A stretch of DNA of 64,000 nt from Alteromonas australica (GCF_000730385.1 NZ_CP008849.1:2666001-2730000); one strand, 5' to 3'; positions 28,158-38,037 are shown, counted from the first letter of the stretch. Numbers and translations: made by a program. Notes: a model not told the origin generated them from the letters alone.

Positions 28158-29810
28158 CTAATCACGAAGTTCCCGACGTAGAATTTTCCCTACATTGGTT
28201 TTTGGTAAATCTTCTTTGAAGACGACCTGTTTAGGCACTTTATAGCCGGTTAAATGACTACGGCAATGTGCAATAACAGCCTCAGGCGTTAGCGAGTCGT
28301 CGTTGCGAACAACAAACAACTTCACAACTTCGCCGCTCACTTCATGGGGGACGCCCACGGCAGCTGCTTCCACCACATTGTCGTGCATTGCTGCCACTTC
28401 TTCAATTTCGTTAGGAAACACATTGAATCCAGAAACAAGGATCATATCCTTTTTACGGTCAACAATATAGAAATAACCTTCATCATCTACCGTTGCAATA
28501 TCACCGGTAGCAAGCCAACCGTCTTTGAGAATTTCTTCTGTGGCTTCTGGGCGATTTAAATAGCCCTTCATCACTTGTGGGCCTTTTACCCAAAGTTCGC
28601 CCGCTTCGCCTTTCGCCACCTCATTGCCGTCATCGTCAAGCAATTTAATGTCGGTAGAAGGTACTGGCATACCAATGGCGCCTTTATAGGCTTCAATTTG
28701 TGGTGGATTGACCGCAACAACAGGTGAACATTCTGTTAAGCCATAGCCTTCCAACAATACGGTTCCGGTAATTTTTTCCCACTTTTCAGCCACAGGGCGT
28801 TGAACCGCCATACCACCACCTAAGCCGAATTTAAAATTACTGAAATCCAGCTCATTGAACCCAGGCGTGTTTAATAGGCCATTAAACAAGGTATTGACAC
28901 CCGGCAAAATGGTGAATGGGTATTTTCCTAATTCGCTGACGAAAGCTGGCATATCACGAGGGTTGGTAATAAGCAGGTTTTTACACCCATACTTCACAAA
29001 CATTAAGCAGTTCGCAAGCAAGGCAAAGATATGATAAAGCGGCAAGGCCGTAACAACGAAGTCTTTCCCTTCTTCAATCACCGTTTCTAAAATGCCAGAA
29101 ACCTGTTCCAGGTTCGCCACCATATTTCTGTGGGTTAGCATTGCACCTTTAGACACACCTGTGGTTCCACCTGTGTACTGAAGAAACGCCAAGTCACCGT
29201 TTTTAATATCAGGGCGGGTATAAGTAAGTGATTGCCCTTTTTTTACGGCTGACATAAAAGACGTGGTTTCTTCTAAATGATAAGAAGGCACCAACTTTTT
29301 CACGTATTTAACCACGGCATTCACTACCCAACGCTTAGGCGCAGGGAGCATGTCGCCAAGTGACGTAAGAAACACTTCTTGCAGGTTCGTTTCTTTAATC
29401 ACTTTTTCTAAAGTGCACGCAAAGTTTTCAACAATAACGATAGCTTTCGCATTGGCGTCGTTTAACTGATGCTTAAGTTCTCTTGCGGTATAAAGTGGAT
29501 TCACATTCACCACCACCATACCTGCGCGTAAAATACCAAACATGGCTACAGGGTACTGCAGTAAATTAGGCATCATAATGGCAACGGCATCGCCACGCTG
29601 TAATCCGCTTGCTTGTAAATACGCCGCAAATTGTGCTGATAAAGTATCAAGCTCACCAAAGGTCATCGCTTGACCCATGTTAATAAAGGCTTCTTTATCT
29701 TTAAACTTCTTTACCGACTGTTCGAAAATATCAACGACTGAGTCATAACGATCGGCGTCGATTTCTGCAGATACGCGAGGGTCGTAATGTTTGAGCCAGG
29801 TTTTTTCCAC
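28158..29810 (-). CDS. fadD: Long-chain fatty acid--CoA ligase FadD
   Basis: A 550-residue acyl-CoA synthetase that activates long-chain fatty acids with ATP and CoA at the inner membrane. Features: the AMP/ATP signature [20 protein letters not shown], the linker [13 protein letters not shown], and the fatty-acid motif with [20 protein letters not shown] and [20 protein letters not shown]. The GTG at 29810 is preferred to the longer frame from 29825 because an AAGGAGG site lies inside that extension, 5 bases upstream of the GTG, and the shorter protein begins MEKTWLKHY like E. coli MKKVWLNRY. A FadR-like site lies 65-81 bases upstream. Confidence 0.95.
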   Translation of the reverse strand: MEKTWLKHYDPRVSAEIDADRYDSVVDIFEQSVKKFKDKEAFINMGQAMTFGELDTLSAQFAAYLQASGLQRGDAVAIMMPNLLQYPVAMFGILRAGMVVVNVNPLYTARELKHQLNDANAKAIVIVENFACTLEKVIKETNLQEVFLTSLGDMLPAPKRWVVNAVVKYVKKLVPSYHLEETTSFMSAVKKGQSLTYTRPDIKNGDLAFLQYTGGTTGVSKGAMLTHRNMVANLEQVSGILETVIEEGKDFVVTALPLYHIFALLANCLMFVKYGCKNLLITNPRDMPAFVSELGKYPFTILPGVNTLFNGLLNTPGFNELDFSNFKFGLGGGMAVQRPVAEKWEKITGTVLLEGYGLTECSPVVAVNPPQIEAYKGAIGMPVPSTDIKLLDDDGNEVAKGEAGELWVKGPQVMKGYLNRPEATEEILKDGWLATGDIATVDDEGYFYIVDRKKDMILVSGFNVFPNEIEEVAAMHDNVVEAAAVGVPHEVSGEVVKLFVVRNDDSLTPEAVIAHCRSHLTGYKVPKQVVFKEDLPKTNVGKILRRELRD

Positions 29811-29874
29811 CAAAACCTCCTTCACTTATTATTATATTGCCAAAAAGATGCGTCTATTTTTCACGCACCACTGC

Positions 29875-29891
29875 AACTGGTCTGATAACTT
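29875..29891. promoter_or_regulatory. FadR-like operator upstream of fadD
   Basis: AACTGGTCTGATAACTT keeps the left half AACTGGTC of the E. coli FadR operator AACTGGTCNGACCAGTT exactly and differs at three positions in the right half. Placed 65-81 bases before the fadD start, where FadR represses fadD in relatives. Confidence 0.65.
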
Positions 29892-29939
29892 GCGAATAGT
29901 ATAGGATGTGTAAAAAAAAATAAACGGTGTAGTTTACAT

Positions 29940-30773
29940 TTACTCAACAAATTGTTGAATTAATAAACCAATTTCATCAGTTTTTTCCATATGGATATGA
30001 TGTCCACCTTCAAATCCTACATATTGCGCATTTTTAAACCAATTCTTTCTTGCGTCAAAAACACTCTCGACATGCTTAAAACTGTTGGATGCTCCGATAA
30101 ATAAGATGGGGCACGCTATCGAGGCCATCAGTGTTTTAGCTTGGCCTTCGGTAAGCCGCAAAATAGATTTCGTCCGCACACGAGGGTCGCTGGACCAGAA
30201 ACAATGCCCCCCCGCATCTTGCGTTAAATTGCGCGACAAAATGGCCCGCGCATGTTCTTCCGGAATATCAGAAACGCGACATCGCGCGGATACAGCATCG
30301 TCTAAGTCTACCAATTGTAATCTGTTGCGCTGCTTTAACTTGCGGCTAATTAACGCCTCTCGCATTTGCGTCTGAGCCGAATCGTCCTCAAGCGTAAGTG
30401 GGCCACAAGCATCAATACTGATGACAGCAGATACATGCTCCGGGAATAAACCAGCGTACAAGCTTGCTAAAATTCCCCCCATCGAATGGCCCACTAGTAT
30501 AACCTGTTCCCAGCCTTGGGTTTCAATTAACCCATGTAAATCTTGTAAATAATCAGCTTGATTATAGTGAGCGCCCTTAGGCCGGTGCTCTGAGCGTCCA
30601 TGCCCCGCTAAATCAAGGGCGTAAAAGCGGAAATTATGAAAATAAGGCGCTAACAACCGCAAGCTTTCTGCGTTGTCTAAAAAGCCATGTAAACCTAGTA
30701 CCACAGGGCCACTGCCTTGATTATCGAGTGCGGTTAACACGATGTGACCAGCGTTCAATTCGGTTTCAATCAT
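29940..30773 (-). CDS. Alpha/beta-fold hydrolase
   Basis: A 277-residue alpha/beta hydrolase without a signal peptide. VVLGLHGFLDNAESLRLLAP gives the oxyanion HG motif, VGHSMGGILASL contains the nucleophile Ser, and GGHHIHMEKTD supplies the catalytic His. Related to esterase/MenH/BioH-type enzymes, though the substrate cannot be named. It lies between slp and fadD, all on one strand, and could be transcribed with fadD's upstream region or separately: a gap of 129 bases with the FadR-like site separates it from fadD. Confidence 0.85.
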   Translation of the reverse strand: MIETELNAGHIVLTALDNQGSGPVVLGLHGFLDNAESLRLLAPYFHNFRFYALDLAGHGRSEHRPKGAHYNQADYLQDLHGLIETQGWEQVILVGHSMGGILASLYAGLFPEHVSAVISIDACGPLTLEDDSAQTQMREALISRKLKQRNRLQLVDLDDAVSARCRVSDIPEEHARAILSRNLTQDAGGHCFWSSDPRVRTKSILRLTEGQAKTLMASIACPILFIGASNSFKHVESVFDARKNWFKNAQYVGFEGGHHIHMEKTDEIGLLIQQFVE

Positions 30774-30840
30774 ACAACTTCCCTATATGTTATGGCGGCA
30801 ACACATTGCCGCAAGTTGGCATTATGGTTCCTCGAAAAAC

Positions 30841-30874
30841 AAAAAAGGCGGCAATTGACTGCCACCCTTCTTTT
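30841..30874 (-). terminator. Terminator after slp
   Basis: GGCGGCA / TGCCACC stem with one mismatch, flanked by AAAAAA and, on the opposite side, TTCTTTT. On the minus strand the right side ends in a T-run, 20-55 bases beyond the slp stop. Confidence 0.6.
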
Positions 30875-30896
30875 ACTTGTTAATCAGCTATTTCGT

Positions 30897-31577
30897 TTAT
30901 TCTACACCCGGTTTACTGCCCGGCTTTTTGGGGTTGCCATCACGACCACGCACATTCACGTCTCGGCTAGTGGTAGGTGTACTAGGTGGTTTAATCGTGC
31001 CTTTGTAATTGCTATTGTCGTATTTAATAACACGTATACGGCTATGCCCGAAGCCCGGCCCCCACTGATTATAGCGGCCATAAAATGGCGAGAACCACCC
31101 TGTTCGATAGTTAAAATGGTACATGGTGACGTCATAAATTTCCTGCTTACGCCACATGTGGTAGTCGTCCACTAGCAGCGTTGGGTAAATATAAGGTTGC
31201 TCGCCTACCATGCCAGCGGTGGGCGCCACTAGCTTTCCTAAAAACGTAATAAGGCGACCTTCTTCGAATACGATAGGATCGACGAAACCATCAATTTGTG
31301 CTTTGAATCGCCCGGTTGTTTCAGCGCCCCGATTGGGTTTGCCGTAATTATTAAGAGGAAAATGAACAATTTCCACAAAGGTTTTATCTGGCTTATTTTC
31401 TACCCCTACGATAAGGCCGCCCCATCGTGCCGTTTGCCCCTGAGCGTTCGCCCCTGACGTCACAGCTTTTGTGTAGGAAATAAGAGAAGTTCCTTCAGGC
31501 ACTTCAAGGCTATCTGGCACAATAGCACACCCGGAAAATAGTAATACACTAAAGATAAGTATATGTTTAATTTGCAT
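30897..31577 (-). CDS. slp: Slp family outer-membrane lipoprotein
   Basis: A 226-residue lipoprotein. The signal is MQIKHILIFSVLLFSGCAIV with lipobox Cys17. The mature part has the Slp pattern: GQTARWGGLIVGVENKPDKT, then RFKAQIDGFVDPIVFEEGRL and IYPTLLVDDYHMWRKQE, in keeping with YeaY/Slp. The tail adds a low-complexity Lys/Pro/Gly segment. The start at 31577 is supported by GGGAGG 6 bases upstream; the in-frame ATG at 31604 is not. Slp proteins are stress- or starvation-induced and of unknown molecular role. The order yoaA-tsaB-slp-fadD-rnd equals that around E. coli yeaY. Confidence 0.9.
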   Translation of the reverse strand: MQIKHILIFSVLLFSGCAIVPDSLEVPEGTSLISYTKAVTSGANAQGQTARWGGLIVGVENKPDKTFVEIVHFPLNNYGKPNRGAETTGRFKAQIDGFVDPIVFEEGRLITFLGKLVAPTAGMVGEQPYIYPTLLVDDYHMWRKQEIYDVTMYHFNYRTGWFSPFYGRYNQWGPGFGHSRIRVIKYDNSNYKGTIKPPSTPTTSRDVNVRGRDGNPKKPGSKPGVE

Positions 31578-31832
31578 AAAGCCTCCCGCCAGCATGCATT
31601 GCAATACGGCAAAATATAAACTGCAATAAGTTTAAGTCTAATGATGAAATATCCATTTATCTACCACTAAAACACTAGCACTTATACGGTATAAAAACCA
31701 TAAGAGGATTACTTGGTTAGAAATATTTTAACTATACAAGCAACAACATAGATGCGTTGTGGAAGGGGAGGTGTTATCGCGATAACTGTAAAGTGTGGGT
31801 ATGTATGTTTGGCTTTCACCCTCTTTCACCGT

Positions 31833-32138
31833 TTAGGCGTAAACGTCTACACCAAACATACTTTCTACTGATTCTCGCTGACTTTGCTTTTCAAAGCTGG
31901 TGTATGATGCAATCGCGTTTTTTGAATAACTATTATTGTCTTCGCGAATGAAGTCCTGGTAGGCCTTAGCGTTATCTGTACCCTCTTTATTAGGCGCAAT
32001 AACAATGGCCTGATCAGTTTTCTGACCTTGCCTTGAATTGCCCTGTTCGGCATCTTTGTTTACCGGCGCAACTCGCTCTTGTACATTTTGCTGCGAATTG
32101 CGCTGTGAAGGTATAATAAACTGGTTATTAACGTCCAT
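31833..32138 (-). CDS. Small conserved hypothetical protein ending VESMFGVDVYA
   Basis: A 101-residue hydrophilic protein, rich in Gln and Asn, probably largely disordered. The C-terminal segment AIASYTSFEKQSQRESVESM then FGVDVYA resembles a short tail (REEI-x-x-x-GVD-x) that I recall in other gammaproteobacterial hypotheticals, so it seems a conserved element rather than chance. AAGAAG precedes the ATG. Function unknown. Inserted between tsaB and slp, on the same strand. Confidence 0.65.
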   Translation of the reverse strand: MDVNNQFIIPSQRNSQQNVQERVAPVNKDAEQGNSRQGQKTDQAIVIAPNKEGTDNAKAYQDFIREDNNSYSKNAIASYTSFEKQSQRESVESMFGVDVYA

Positions 32139-32310
32139 CTTCTTACATTATGAATAACGCTTATTTTACTTAGCACGCAAGTACAATAAATGACTCCGAT
32201 AAAAGTAAATAGGGTTTAAATAATTACTTCAAAGAAAAAAACCAGCAAAAAACATACCTACTCTAACGTTAAACCACAAAGACAAACAATGGCACCCTGT
32301 TCGCTGAAGT

Positions 32311-33012
32311 TTACTCGCGGCCTGGAAGCTTTTTCCAAGTGACCTTATCTCTTAAATAAACAGGCGCGACCTCCGCTGCCACCTTCACCTCGCCGCTAGC
32401 ATAAAGCGACGAAGCCAAATCCATCATGAAAGCGGCATTCGGATAAAGCACTGTTATCTCATTATCAGAAGGCAATAGCGCACCAAGCACTTCATAGGCT
32501 TGCCAGCCTGTACCTGCGGGAACGAAAGTATAGGGATGCTGATTAACATAGTCGGTTAACAAACGTGCGGCAACATCGGGTGGGCATACCTGCTCCTCAA
32601 TCACTTGCTGGCAACTGCCCTCTTTTACTTGATAAACTGCAAAGTACACTTCGCCCATACGCGCATCTGTGGCACAGGCAATAAGCGTATTTTGACTGAT
32701 GCTAGCGGCTTCAACTGCCATTGCTGCTAGGGTACTTACGCCCGCCACTTTTAACCCCGTGCCTAAAGCTAATCCTTGTATCATACCTGTGGCAATACGA
32801 ACGCCTGTAAAGCTGCCTGGCCCCCGGCCAAAGGCCAGTAAGTCCAAATCGCTTAAGCTCATCTTCGCCTGCTTTAACACACTATCGACCATAGGCAGCA
32901 ATCGTTGGCTGTGTTGTTGAGGGCAAATCTCAAACTCTTGAAATTGCTCAGTGCCATTGTTTAATGCGACAGAACACGCTTCTGTGGCTGTGTCTATTGC
33001 TAGTATCTTCAT
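32311..33012 (-). CDS. tsaB: tRNA threonylcarbamoyladenosine biosynthesis protein TsaB
   Basis: A 233-residue ASKHA-fold protein, the partner of TsaD and TsaE in making t6A37 in ANN-decoding tRNAs. It opens MKILAIDTATEACSVALNNG and has the TsaB stretches LLAFGRGPGSFTGVRIATGM and DARMGEVYFAVYQV. The start at 33012 begins at this canonical N-terminus; a longer in-frame ATG at 33033 overlaps the helicase gene by 14 bases and adds MMKSKKF. It directly follows the yoaA helicase, as in E. coli. Confidence 0.95.
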   Translation of the reverse strand: MKILAIDTATEACSVALNNGTEQFQEFEICPQQHSQRLLPMVDSVLKQAKMSLSDLDLLAFGRGPGSFTGVRIATGMIQGLALGTGLKVAGVSTLAAMAVEAASISQNTLIACATDARMGEVYFAVYQVKEGSCQQVIEEQVCPPDVAARLLTDYVNQHPYTFVPAGTGWQAYEVLGALLPSDNEITVLYPNAAFMMDLASSLYASGEVKVAAEVAPVYLRDKVTWKKLPGRE

Positions 33013-33019
33013 GAACTTC

Positions 33020-34939
33020 TTACTCTTCATCAATGTTGGCTAAGAAAGCTTCTACTTCATCTAAGCTTCTTGTGCGTTTCATGTCTGGTAAACTTCCAAT
33101 GAAAGTTTTTGCATAAGGTTTGGTAACAAGGCGATTATCACAAATAACCAAAACCCCTTTATCCAACGGGTCGCGAATTAACCTTCCTGCGCCTTGCTTT
33201 AATGCAATCACCGCTTGGGGTATTTGAATAACTGCAAACGGATTAGCGCCCCGTTTTTTGACATCTTCCATTCTTGCTTGTAGCAAAGGATCATCAGGAG
33301 AAGCAAAGGGAAGTTTATCTATCATCACACAAACCAGATCGTTCCCCCTTACGTCTACCCCTTCCCAGAATGCGCCCGTACCAAGTAACACGGCTTTCTC
33401 ATCTGCAATATAGGCATCCAATAACGCTTGTTTAGTGGTGGTGCCTTGCACCAGCAATGGATTGTCTATCTCATCTTCTAACTTACCGGCAATTTCTCGC
33501 AACATGGCGTGGCTGGTAAAGAGCAGAAAACATCGTCCTTTGCTTGCCTTTATCAAACGCTTGGCCGTATTTAACAAGGTTTCACGCATAGAGAAGCTAT
33601 TAGGTTCGGGTAAATATCTGGGTACACACAGCATGGCCTGTTCAGGGTAGTTGAACGGACTATCTAGCCCAAGGGTATGTGCATCTTCCAAGCCCATTCT
33701 GCGCTGAAAATGTTCAAAACCGCCGTTAACCATAAGGGTGGCCGACGTAAACACCCAACCTCTGGGGGGCGAAGTAACGAATCGTCTAAACTTGGCCGCG
33801 ATTGAAAGTGGCGTTAAATGCATAATGAGATGACGATTTGTGGTTTCGTACCACAGACTCACATTCTCTTGCTTGTCATTACTCAGGGCATCTAACTGCT
33901 CTCTCGCTGCCACTACCCGTTCGTAAAGGTTATCAAGATCTTTGTCGCGGCCAATATGAAGTTTGCACACCTCATGCAATACTCCAAGCGCTTCTGCCAG
34001 CTTCCCCACCTGTAACCGGACATCATCACGCGTAAGCGCTTCCGCCCAATTTCCTCTTTGCGGTGTATCGGGGAAAAGCAAACGTAAATCCGCAGCAATC
34101 ATTCGACACTTGTCTGCGGCTTTATCTAATTGCGCTGCATCTTTCAAAACCGTGCGAAAAATGAGCGTAATATCTTTCGCTAAGTCTTGAATTTGCCGGG
34201 TAGACAGAGATTCACCAAAATAGTCACTGGCAATATCGGGAATTTGGTGGGCTTCATCGAAAATAATGGCGTCAGCTTCAGGGATTAATTCACCAAACCC
34301 TGTATCTTTCAGCGCCATATCGGCAAAAAACAGATGGTGATTGACCACAATAATATCGGCATCCAAGGCTTTGCGTCTTGCTTTAACCAAGTAGCATTCT
34401 TCGTAGTCAGGGCAGTCTCTACCCAAACAGTTATCTACTGTGGATGTGACAAGCGGTAGTACTTTGGCGTCTTCAGGCAACGACTTAAGCTCGCCCATAT
34501 CACCGGATTTCGTTTCACTCGCCCAGCGTCTTACCTCTGACAGTTGACCTAACACCTCTTTTTCCACCAAGGTGCTGTTGCCGCTATGCTGCGCCACTCT
34601 ATGCAAACACAAATAGTTTGCTCTGCCTTTTAAAAGCGCGGTTTTGCGCTTACTGCCCAATGCCTTTTTTACTAGCGGTAAATCTCTATGGTACAGCTGT
34701 TCTTGCAAGTTTTTTGTGCCCGTTGACACAATGGCCTTGCCTTCAGACATCAGGACAGGCGCCAAATAAGCAAAGGTTTTCCCCGTCCCCGTGCCGGCCT
34801 CAACCACCAAGCTGCTTTGTGTATCTATGGCCTTCTTCACTGCGTTCGCCATGTCAGTTTGTGCTTCACGAGGAACAAAGCCCTTTATGGCACTCGCGAG
34901 ACGTCCGTCTGAGGAAAATACATTATTTATCGTGGGCAT
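33020..34939 (-). CDS. yoaA: ATP-dependent DNA helicase YoaA (DinG family)
   Basis: A 639-residue XPD/DinG-like superfamily 2 helicase. Walker A is VVEAGTGTGKTFAYLAPVLM; an iron-sulfur cluster set of Cys follows (near CLHRV, CLGRDCPDYEECY); the DEAH box reads IIFDEAHQIPDIA; and the C-terminal helicase domain has AFWEGVDVRGNDLVCVMIDKL and QGAGRLIRDPLDKG. This resembles YoaA rather than DinG by length and by its position next to tsaB. YoaA works with HolC at damaged forks in E. coli. No LexA-type box was noticed upstream. Confidence 0.92.
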   Translation of the reverse strand: MPTINNVFSSDGRLASAIKGFVPREAQTDMANAVKKAIDTQSSLVVEAGTGTGKTFAYLAPVLMSEGKAIVSTGTKNLQEQLYHRDLPLVKKALGSKRKTALLKGRANYLCLHRVAQHSGNSTLVEKEVLGQLSEVRRWASETKSGDMGELKSLPEDAKVLPLVTSTVDNCLGRDCPDYEECYLVKARRKALDADIIVVNHHLFFADMALKDTGFGELIPEADAIIFDEAHQIPDIASDYFGESLSTRQIQDLAKDITLIFRTVLKDAAQLDKAADKCRMIAADLRLLFPDTPQRGNWAEALTRDDVRLQVGKLAEALGVLHEVCKLHIGRDKDLDNLYERVVAAREQLDALSNDKQENVSLWYETTNRHLIMHLTPLSIAAKFRRFVTSPPRGWVFTSATLMVNGGFEHFQRRMGLEDAHTLGLDSPFNYPEQAMLCVPRYLPEPNSFSMRETLLNTAKRLIKASKGRCFLLFTSHAMLREIAGKLEDEIDNPLLVQGTTTKQALLDAYIADEKAVLLGTGAFWEGVDVRGNDLVCVMIDKLPFASPDDPLLQARMEDVKKRGANPFAVIQIPQAVIALKQGAGRLIRDPLDKGVLVICDNRLVTKPYAKTFIGSLPDMKRTRSLDEVEAFLANIDEE

Positions 34940-35051
34940 GGTTTAAGCGCTGTGATTACTTTTCTACGTTAGGCCGCGCATTATGCCAAAAAGCATATTG
35001 AATGCCCATTAAAGCTTTTAACTGTCGCAAAGCGTAGTTTACTCCCGTGGG

Positions 35052-35384
35052 CTAGCGTTCAAAAAAACCATCGACTAAATCCGCCAACGCCTCTTCTAGC
35101 TCTTCTTCAAACACATCAAGCTCAATGTCAAAACTGGCCAAGTACTTAGCGGCATTGTCACGGGACACTATGGCGTTTTTCATCTGAAACTCTAATTCAG
35201 GCAACGATTTATCGTAACGTGGTTTAATGGCCCACCTTAAACAGTGACCATGTTGGTCTTTTAGTTTCTGCTTGGCGAAGACACAAAACTCCTCGACGTA
35301 ATCCGTTCCCTGGGGCCCTAGGCAACCAGGTTCAATGCGATACATCACCAACAGCTTTTTGTACAGGGGGAGTCTATTTTCCAT
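35052..35384 (-). CDS. Conserved hypothetical protein
   Basis: A 110-residue soluble protein. The segment VMYRIEPGCLGPQGTDYVEE looks conserved in relatives I can recall, and the C-terminus is strongly acidic (FEEELEEALADLVDGFFER). No signal, membrane segment or named domain is seen. It has no strong ribosome site at 35384; the ATG at 35345 (MYRIEPG) is an alternative start. It stands alone between yoaA and the amylase gene. Confidence 0.65.
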   Translation of the reverse strand: MENRLPLYKKLLVMYRIEPGCLGPQGTDYVEEFCVFAKQKLKDQHGHCLRWAIKPRYDKSLPELEFQMKNAIVSRDNAAKYLASFDIELDVFEEELEEALADLVDGFFER

Positions 35385-35504
35385 TATGTCTTTGCGTAAG
35401 CTAAAGAATTGATTATGGGAAAATTTTGATCAATTTGCCAGTAGAGCATGCCTTCATGCCTATTTAACTGCCCTCTCCTTCTCCTCGCTTTTTGAATAAG
35501 CGAT

Positions 35505-36809
35505 TTAACTCACCCACACCTCAAACTGCCACGGAGAAAGCTTGCGAGTGGTATCAGAGGAAAACACACGAGATTCTTTGCTGCTCCAATGGGTATAGTT
35601 AGCCTCAAATAGTGGCGGTTCAAACGATACCGATACCGCTTCACTGGAAAAATTAATAATAACAAACACTTTTTCCTCTTTATTGTGGCGGACAAAACTG
35701 AATACCTTGTCCATTTTAGTATTCGGTATTTGCGTCATTCTGGCTCCGTAGTTGCCATTACCTAACACGGATTTTGATTTTTTAAGCAAAATAAGTTTGC
35801 GATACAAATCGCCAATGCTGTGCGTTTGCCAATGGATAGGGTCACGCTCAAAGAAAGCTAGCCGTTTGCTTTCTCCGGCTTCTTGCCCATTGTGAATAAG
35901 CGGCACGCCTTCACCTAGAACAGACAACGCAATACAAGCTTCAAGGGCGTCGCCAAATTGTTCTCGCTGTGTACCATCCCAGGCGTTTTTATCGTGATTG
36001 CTAACAAACGTCATTCTCAAGGCTGATTTAGGCCATGCCCGTTCGTTCCAAGAATAGTACTTGCGAAGCCTGTCTAGCGAACATCGACCGTGGGCTAACT
36101 CGTGCAATGTCTCATTCCAGCTCCACCCATAGGTCATATTAAAGGCCTGTTCGTGGAGGTCGCGGCTTTCCCATTCGGCTAACAGGAATACAGGCTTGAT
36201 TGCATCAAGTGCTTGCCTCGCCTGAACCCAAAAGTCATTGGGTACGTAACCTGCTACGTCGCACCGAAACCCATCGATATCGAAGGCGTTCACCCAGTAA
36301 CACATGGCCTTAATCATGTACTCTCTTAATCCTACTTGGTCATAGTCAAATTCAACAATGTCTGACCAATCCCACCATGGTGAAGGTCTAAAGTCGCCTT
36401 TATAGTCCTTTGCATACCATTGGGGATGCAGATCGACTAAATGGCAATCCCAAGCACTGTGATTGGGCACCCAGTCGATAATGACCTTCAGATGACGCAA
36501 ATGGGCTTCATCAACCAGCTTTTTAAAGTCATTTTTATTGCCAAACTCAGGGTTAATTTCGAGATAATCTTTCACGGCATAAGGGCTACCCAACTTCCCT
36601 TTTCGATTCACTTCTCCAATGGGATGAATGGGCATTATCCAAAGGGTAGTCACCCCTAAGGCGGCTAAGCGGTCTAAGTGTTCGATAACGCCATTAAAAT
36701 CACCAGAACGGGAAAACTGGCGGGTATTTATCTGATAAATAACGCCATATTGAGTCCACTTCGGTTGCTCGACCTTATACAAGTGTTGAGGTTGGTAATT
36801 TGATGTCAA
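35505..36809 (-). CDS. Intracellular alpha-amylase family glycoside hydrolase (GH13)
   Basis: A 434-residue GH13 (beta/alpha)8-barrel enzyme. The four family regions are present: VIIDWVPNHSAWD (I), DGFRCDVAG with the nucleophile Asp (II), FLLAEWE with the acid/base Glu (III) and FVSNHDKNAWDG (IV). There is no signal peptide, so it should act on maltodextrins or stored glucan in the cytoplasm. The TTG at 36809 is chosen because AAGGAGGGG lies 6 bases before it; the upstream in-frame start at 36842 is not preceded by such a site. Downstream is the unknown gene at 35052. Exact bond specificity is undetermined. Confidence 0.9.
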   Translation of the reverse strand: MTSNYQPQHLYKVEQPKWTQYGVIYQINTRQFSRSGDFNGVIEHLDRLAALGVTTLWIMPIHPIGEVNRKGKLGSPYAVKDYLEINPEFGNKNDFKKLVDEAHLRHLKVIIDWVPNHSAWDCHLVDLHPQWYAKDYKGDFRPSPWWDWSDIVEFDYDQVGLREYMIKAMCYWVNAFDIDGFRCDVAGYVPNDFWVQARQALDAIKPVFLLAEWESRDLHEQAFNMTYGWSWNETLHELAHGRCSLDRLRKYYSWNERAWPKSALRMTFVSNHDKNAWDGTQREQFGDALEACIALSVLGEGVPLIHNGQEAGESKRLAFFERDPIHWQTHSIGDLYRKLILLKKSKSVLGNGNYGARMTQIPNTKMDKVFSFVRHNKEEKVFVIINFSSEAVSVSFEPPLFEANYTHWSSKESRVFSSDTTRKLSPWQFEVWVS

Positions 36810-36986
36810 AGGGTTCCCCTCCTTATGCGATAAGAATGTCACGGGAGTGCACGTCGTTCTCTCGCGAATAACTGGCGGTTAAAAAGAATTACGCGCCTAA
36901 CCTAAAAACAGCACACTCGATTTAACCCCCGCCGTGTATTCGTTCTTGCATGGTTTATTCAACGTTTTTAATTTTGTTTCTATTTA

Positions 36987-36996
36987 CAAGCGCTTG
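36987..36996. promoter_or_regulatory. LacI-type palindrome CAAGCGCTTG between GH13 and TraB genes
   Basis: A perfect 10-base palindrome with the central CG typical of LacI-family sugar regulators. It is 178 bases before the amylase start and 65 bases before the TraB/GumN start. The amylase gene is the more likely target. Confidence 0.35.
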
Positions 36997-37060
36997 CTAA
37001 AGTTGCTTGCCTCAAAGATAGCCGCTACAGTGAGGCTCAAACGACTCATTAGGATCCTTC

Positions 37061-37921
37061 ATGCGCCTTGCTGTATTACTGTTTTTATTTAGCCTCATTG
37101 CTCAAACAACCTGTTTCGCGGCCTCTGTGTTTAAAGTGTCTAAAGGAGAAGATTATCTCTACGTGGGTGGAACACTGCATTTACTGAGCGAGTCTGATTA
37201 CCCCCTTCCAACTCAGTATAGTCAAGCCTATGAGCAATCAGATTTGGTGGTATTTGAGACCGATTTAGCAGCCCTTGATAGCCCGGAGTTTTTACAGCAT
37301 ATGCTATCAGCCCTCACCTATCAAAAGGGTGAACGCCTTACAGATGCACTGAGTCAAACCACCATAACGTCATTAACCGCACATCTTGAAAAAAGAGGCC
37401 TGACACTACAACAGTTTAATCACTTTAAACCCGCCATGATGAGTATGACCTTAAGCATGGTGGAGTTGCAGAGGATGGGGTTGACCAGCGAAGGTGTAGA
37501 CAAGCACTTTCATCATAAGGCCTCGTTGGAAGGAAAACCCATTGCATGGCTAGAGACCCCGGAACAACAGATTGCATTTATCGCACAAATGGGCCAAGGG
37601 GATCCCGATGCATTCATGCAATACACATTAAAAGATTTAGCGCAGTTACCTGAACTACTGCCCGAACTTAAAAGTAGTTGGAGTTCAGGTGACTTAGATA
37701 AAATGTATAACGAGAGTTTGGCTGATTTTGCGAAGCAATACCCCAATGTATTTGACACCTTAATCACGCAAAGAAACAACGCCTGGATGCGAGATTTAAA
37801 CCATTATCTCGCTTCCCCTGAAGTGGAATTTGTATTAGTGGGCGCACTGCATTTACCGGGCAATGTGGGCGTGTTAAACCAGCTCAGAGAGCAAGGTTAC
37901 GAGGTTGAAAAGGTCAAGTAG
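37061..37921 (+). CDS. TraB/GumN family protein
   Basis: A 286-residue exported protein. The signal peptide is MRLAVLLFLFSLIAQTTCFA. The family marks are the GTxH-like GGTLHLL (about 32-38), the conserved Glu in DLVVFETDLAAL and the C-terminal VLVGALHLPGNVGVLNQL. These motifs are shared with TIKI metalloproteases, so a periplasmic metal-dependent peptidase is possible but unproven. AGGATCC lies 6 bases before the ATG. Confidence 0.85.
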   Translation: MRLAVLLFLFSLIAQTTCFAASVFKVSKGEDYLYVGGTLHLLSESDYPLPTQYSQAYEQSDLVVFETDLAALDSPEFLQHMLSALTYQKGERLTDALSQTTITSLTAHLEKRGLTLQQFNHFKPAMMSMTLSMVELQRMGLTSEGVDKHFHHKASLEGKPIAWLETPEQQIAFIAQMGQGDPDAFMQYTLKDLAQLPELLPELKSSWSSGDLDKMYNESLADFAKQYPNVFDTLITQRNNAWMRDLNHYLASPEVEFVLVGALHLPGNVGVLNQLREQGYEVEKVK

Positions 37922-38037
37922 TGTAAAGATTACGGTGGCAGTTATCTTTTTGCATACATTTTGCGTAGACACACATAGTTAAAACTCGAAAAAACAAATA
38001 AATGGTGTTTTTTTATTTTGAATCTGGAGTAAATACT

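Noticed and set aside
30744..31175. 143-residue frame on the plus strand
   Set aside because: Covers the slp 3' end antisense and a terminator; no signature.
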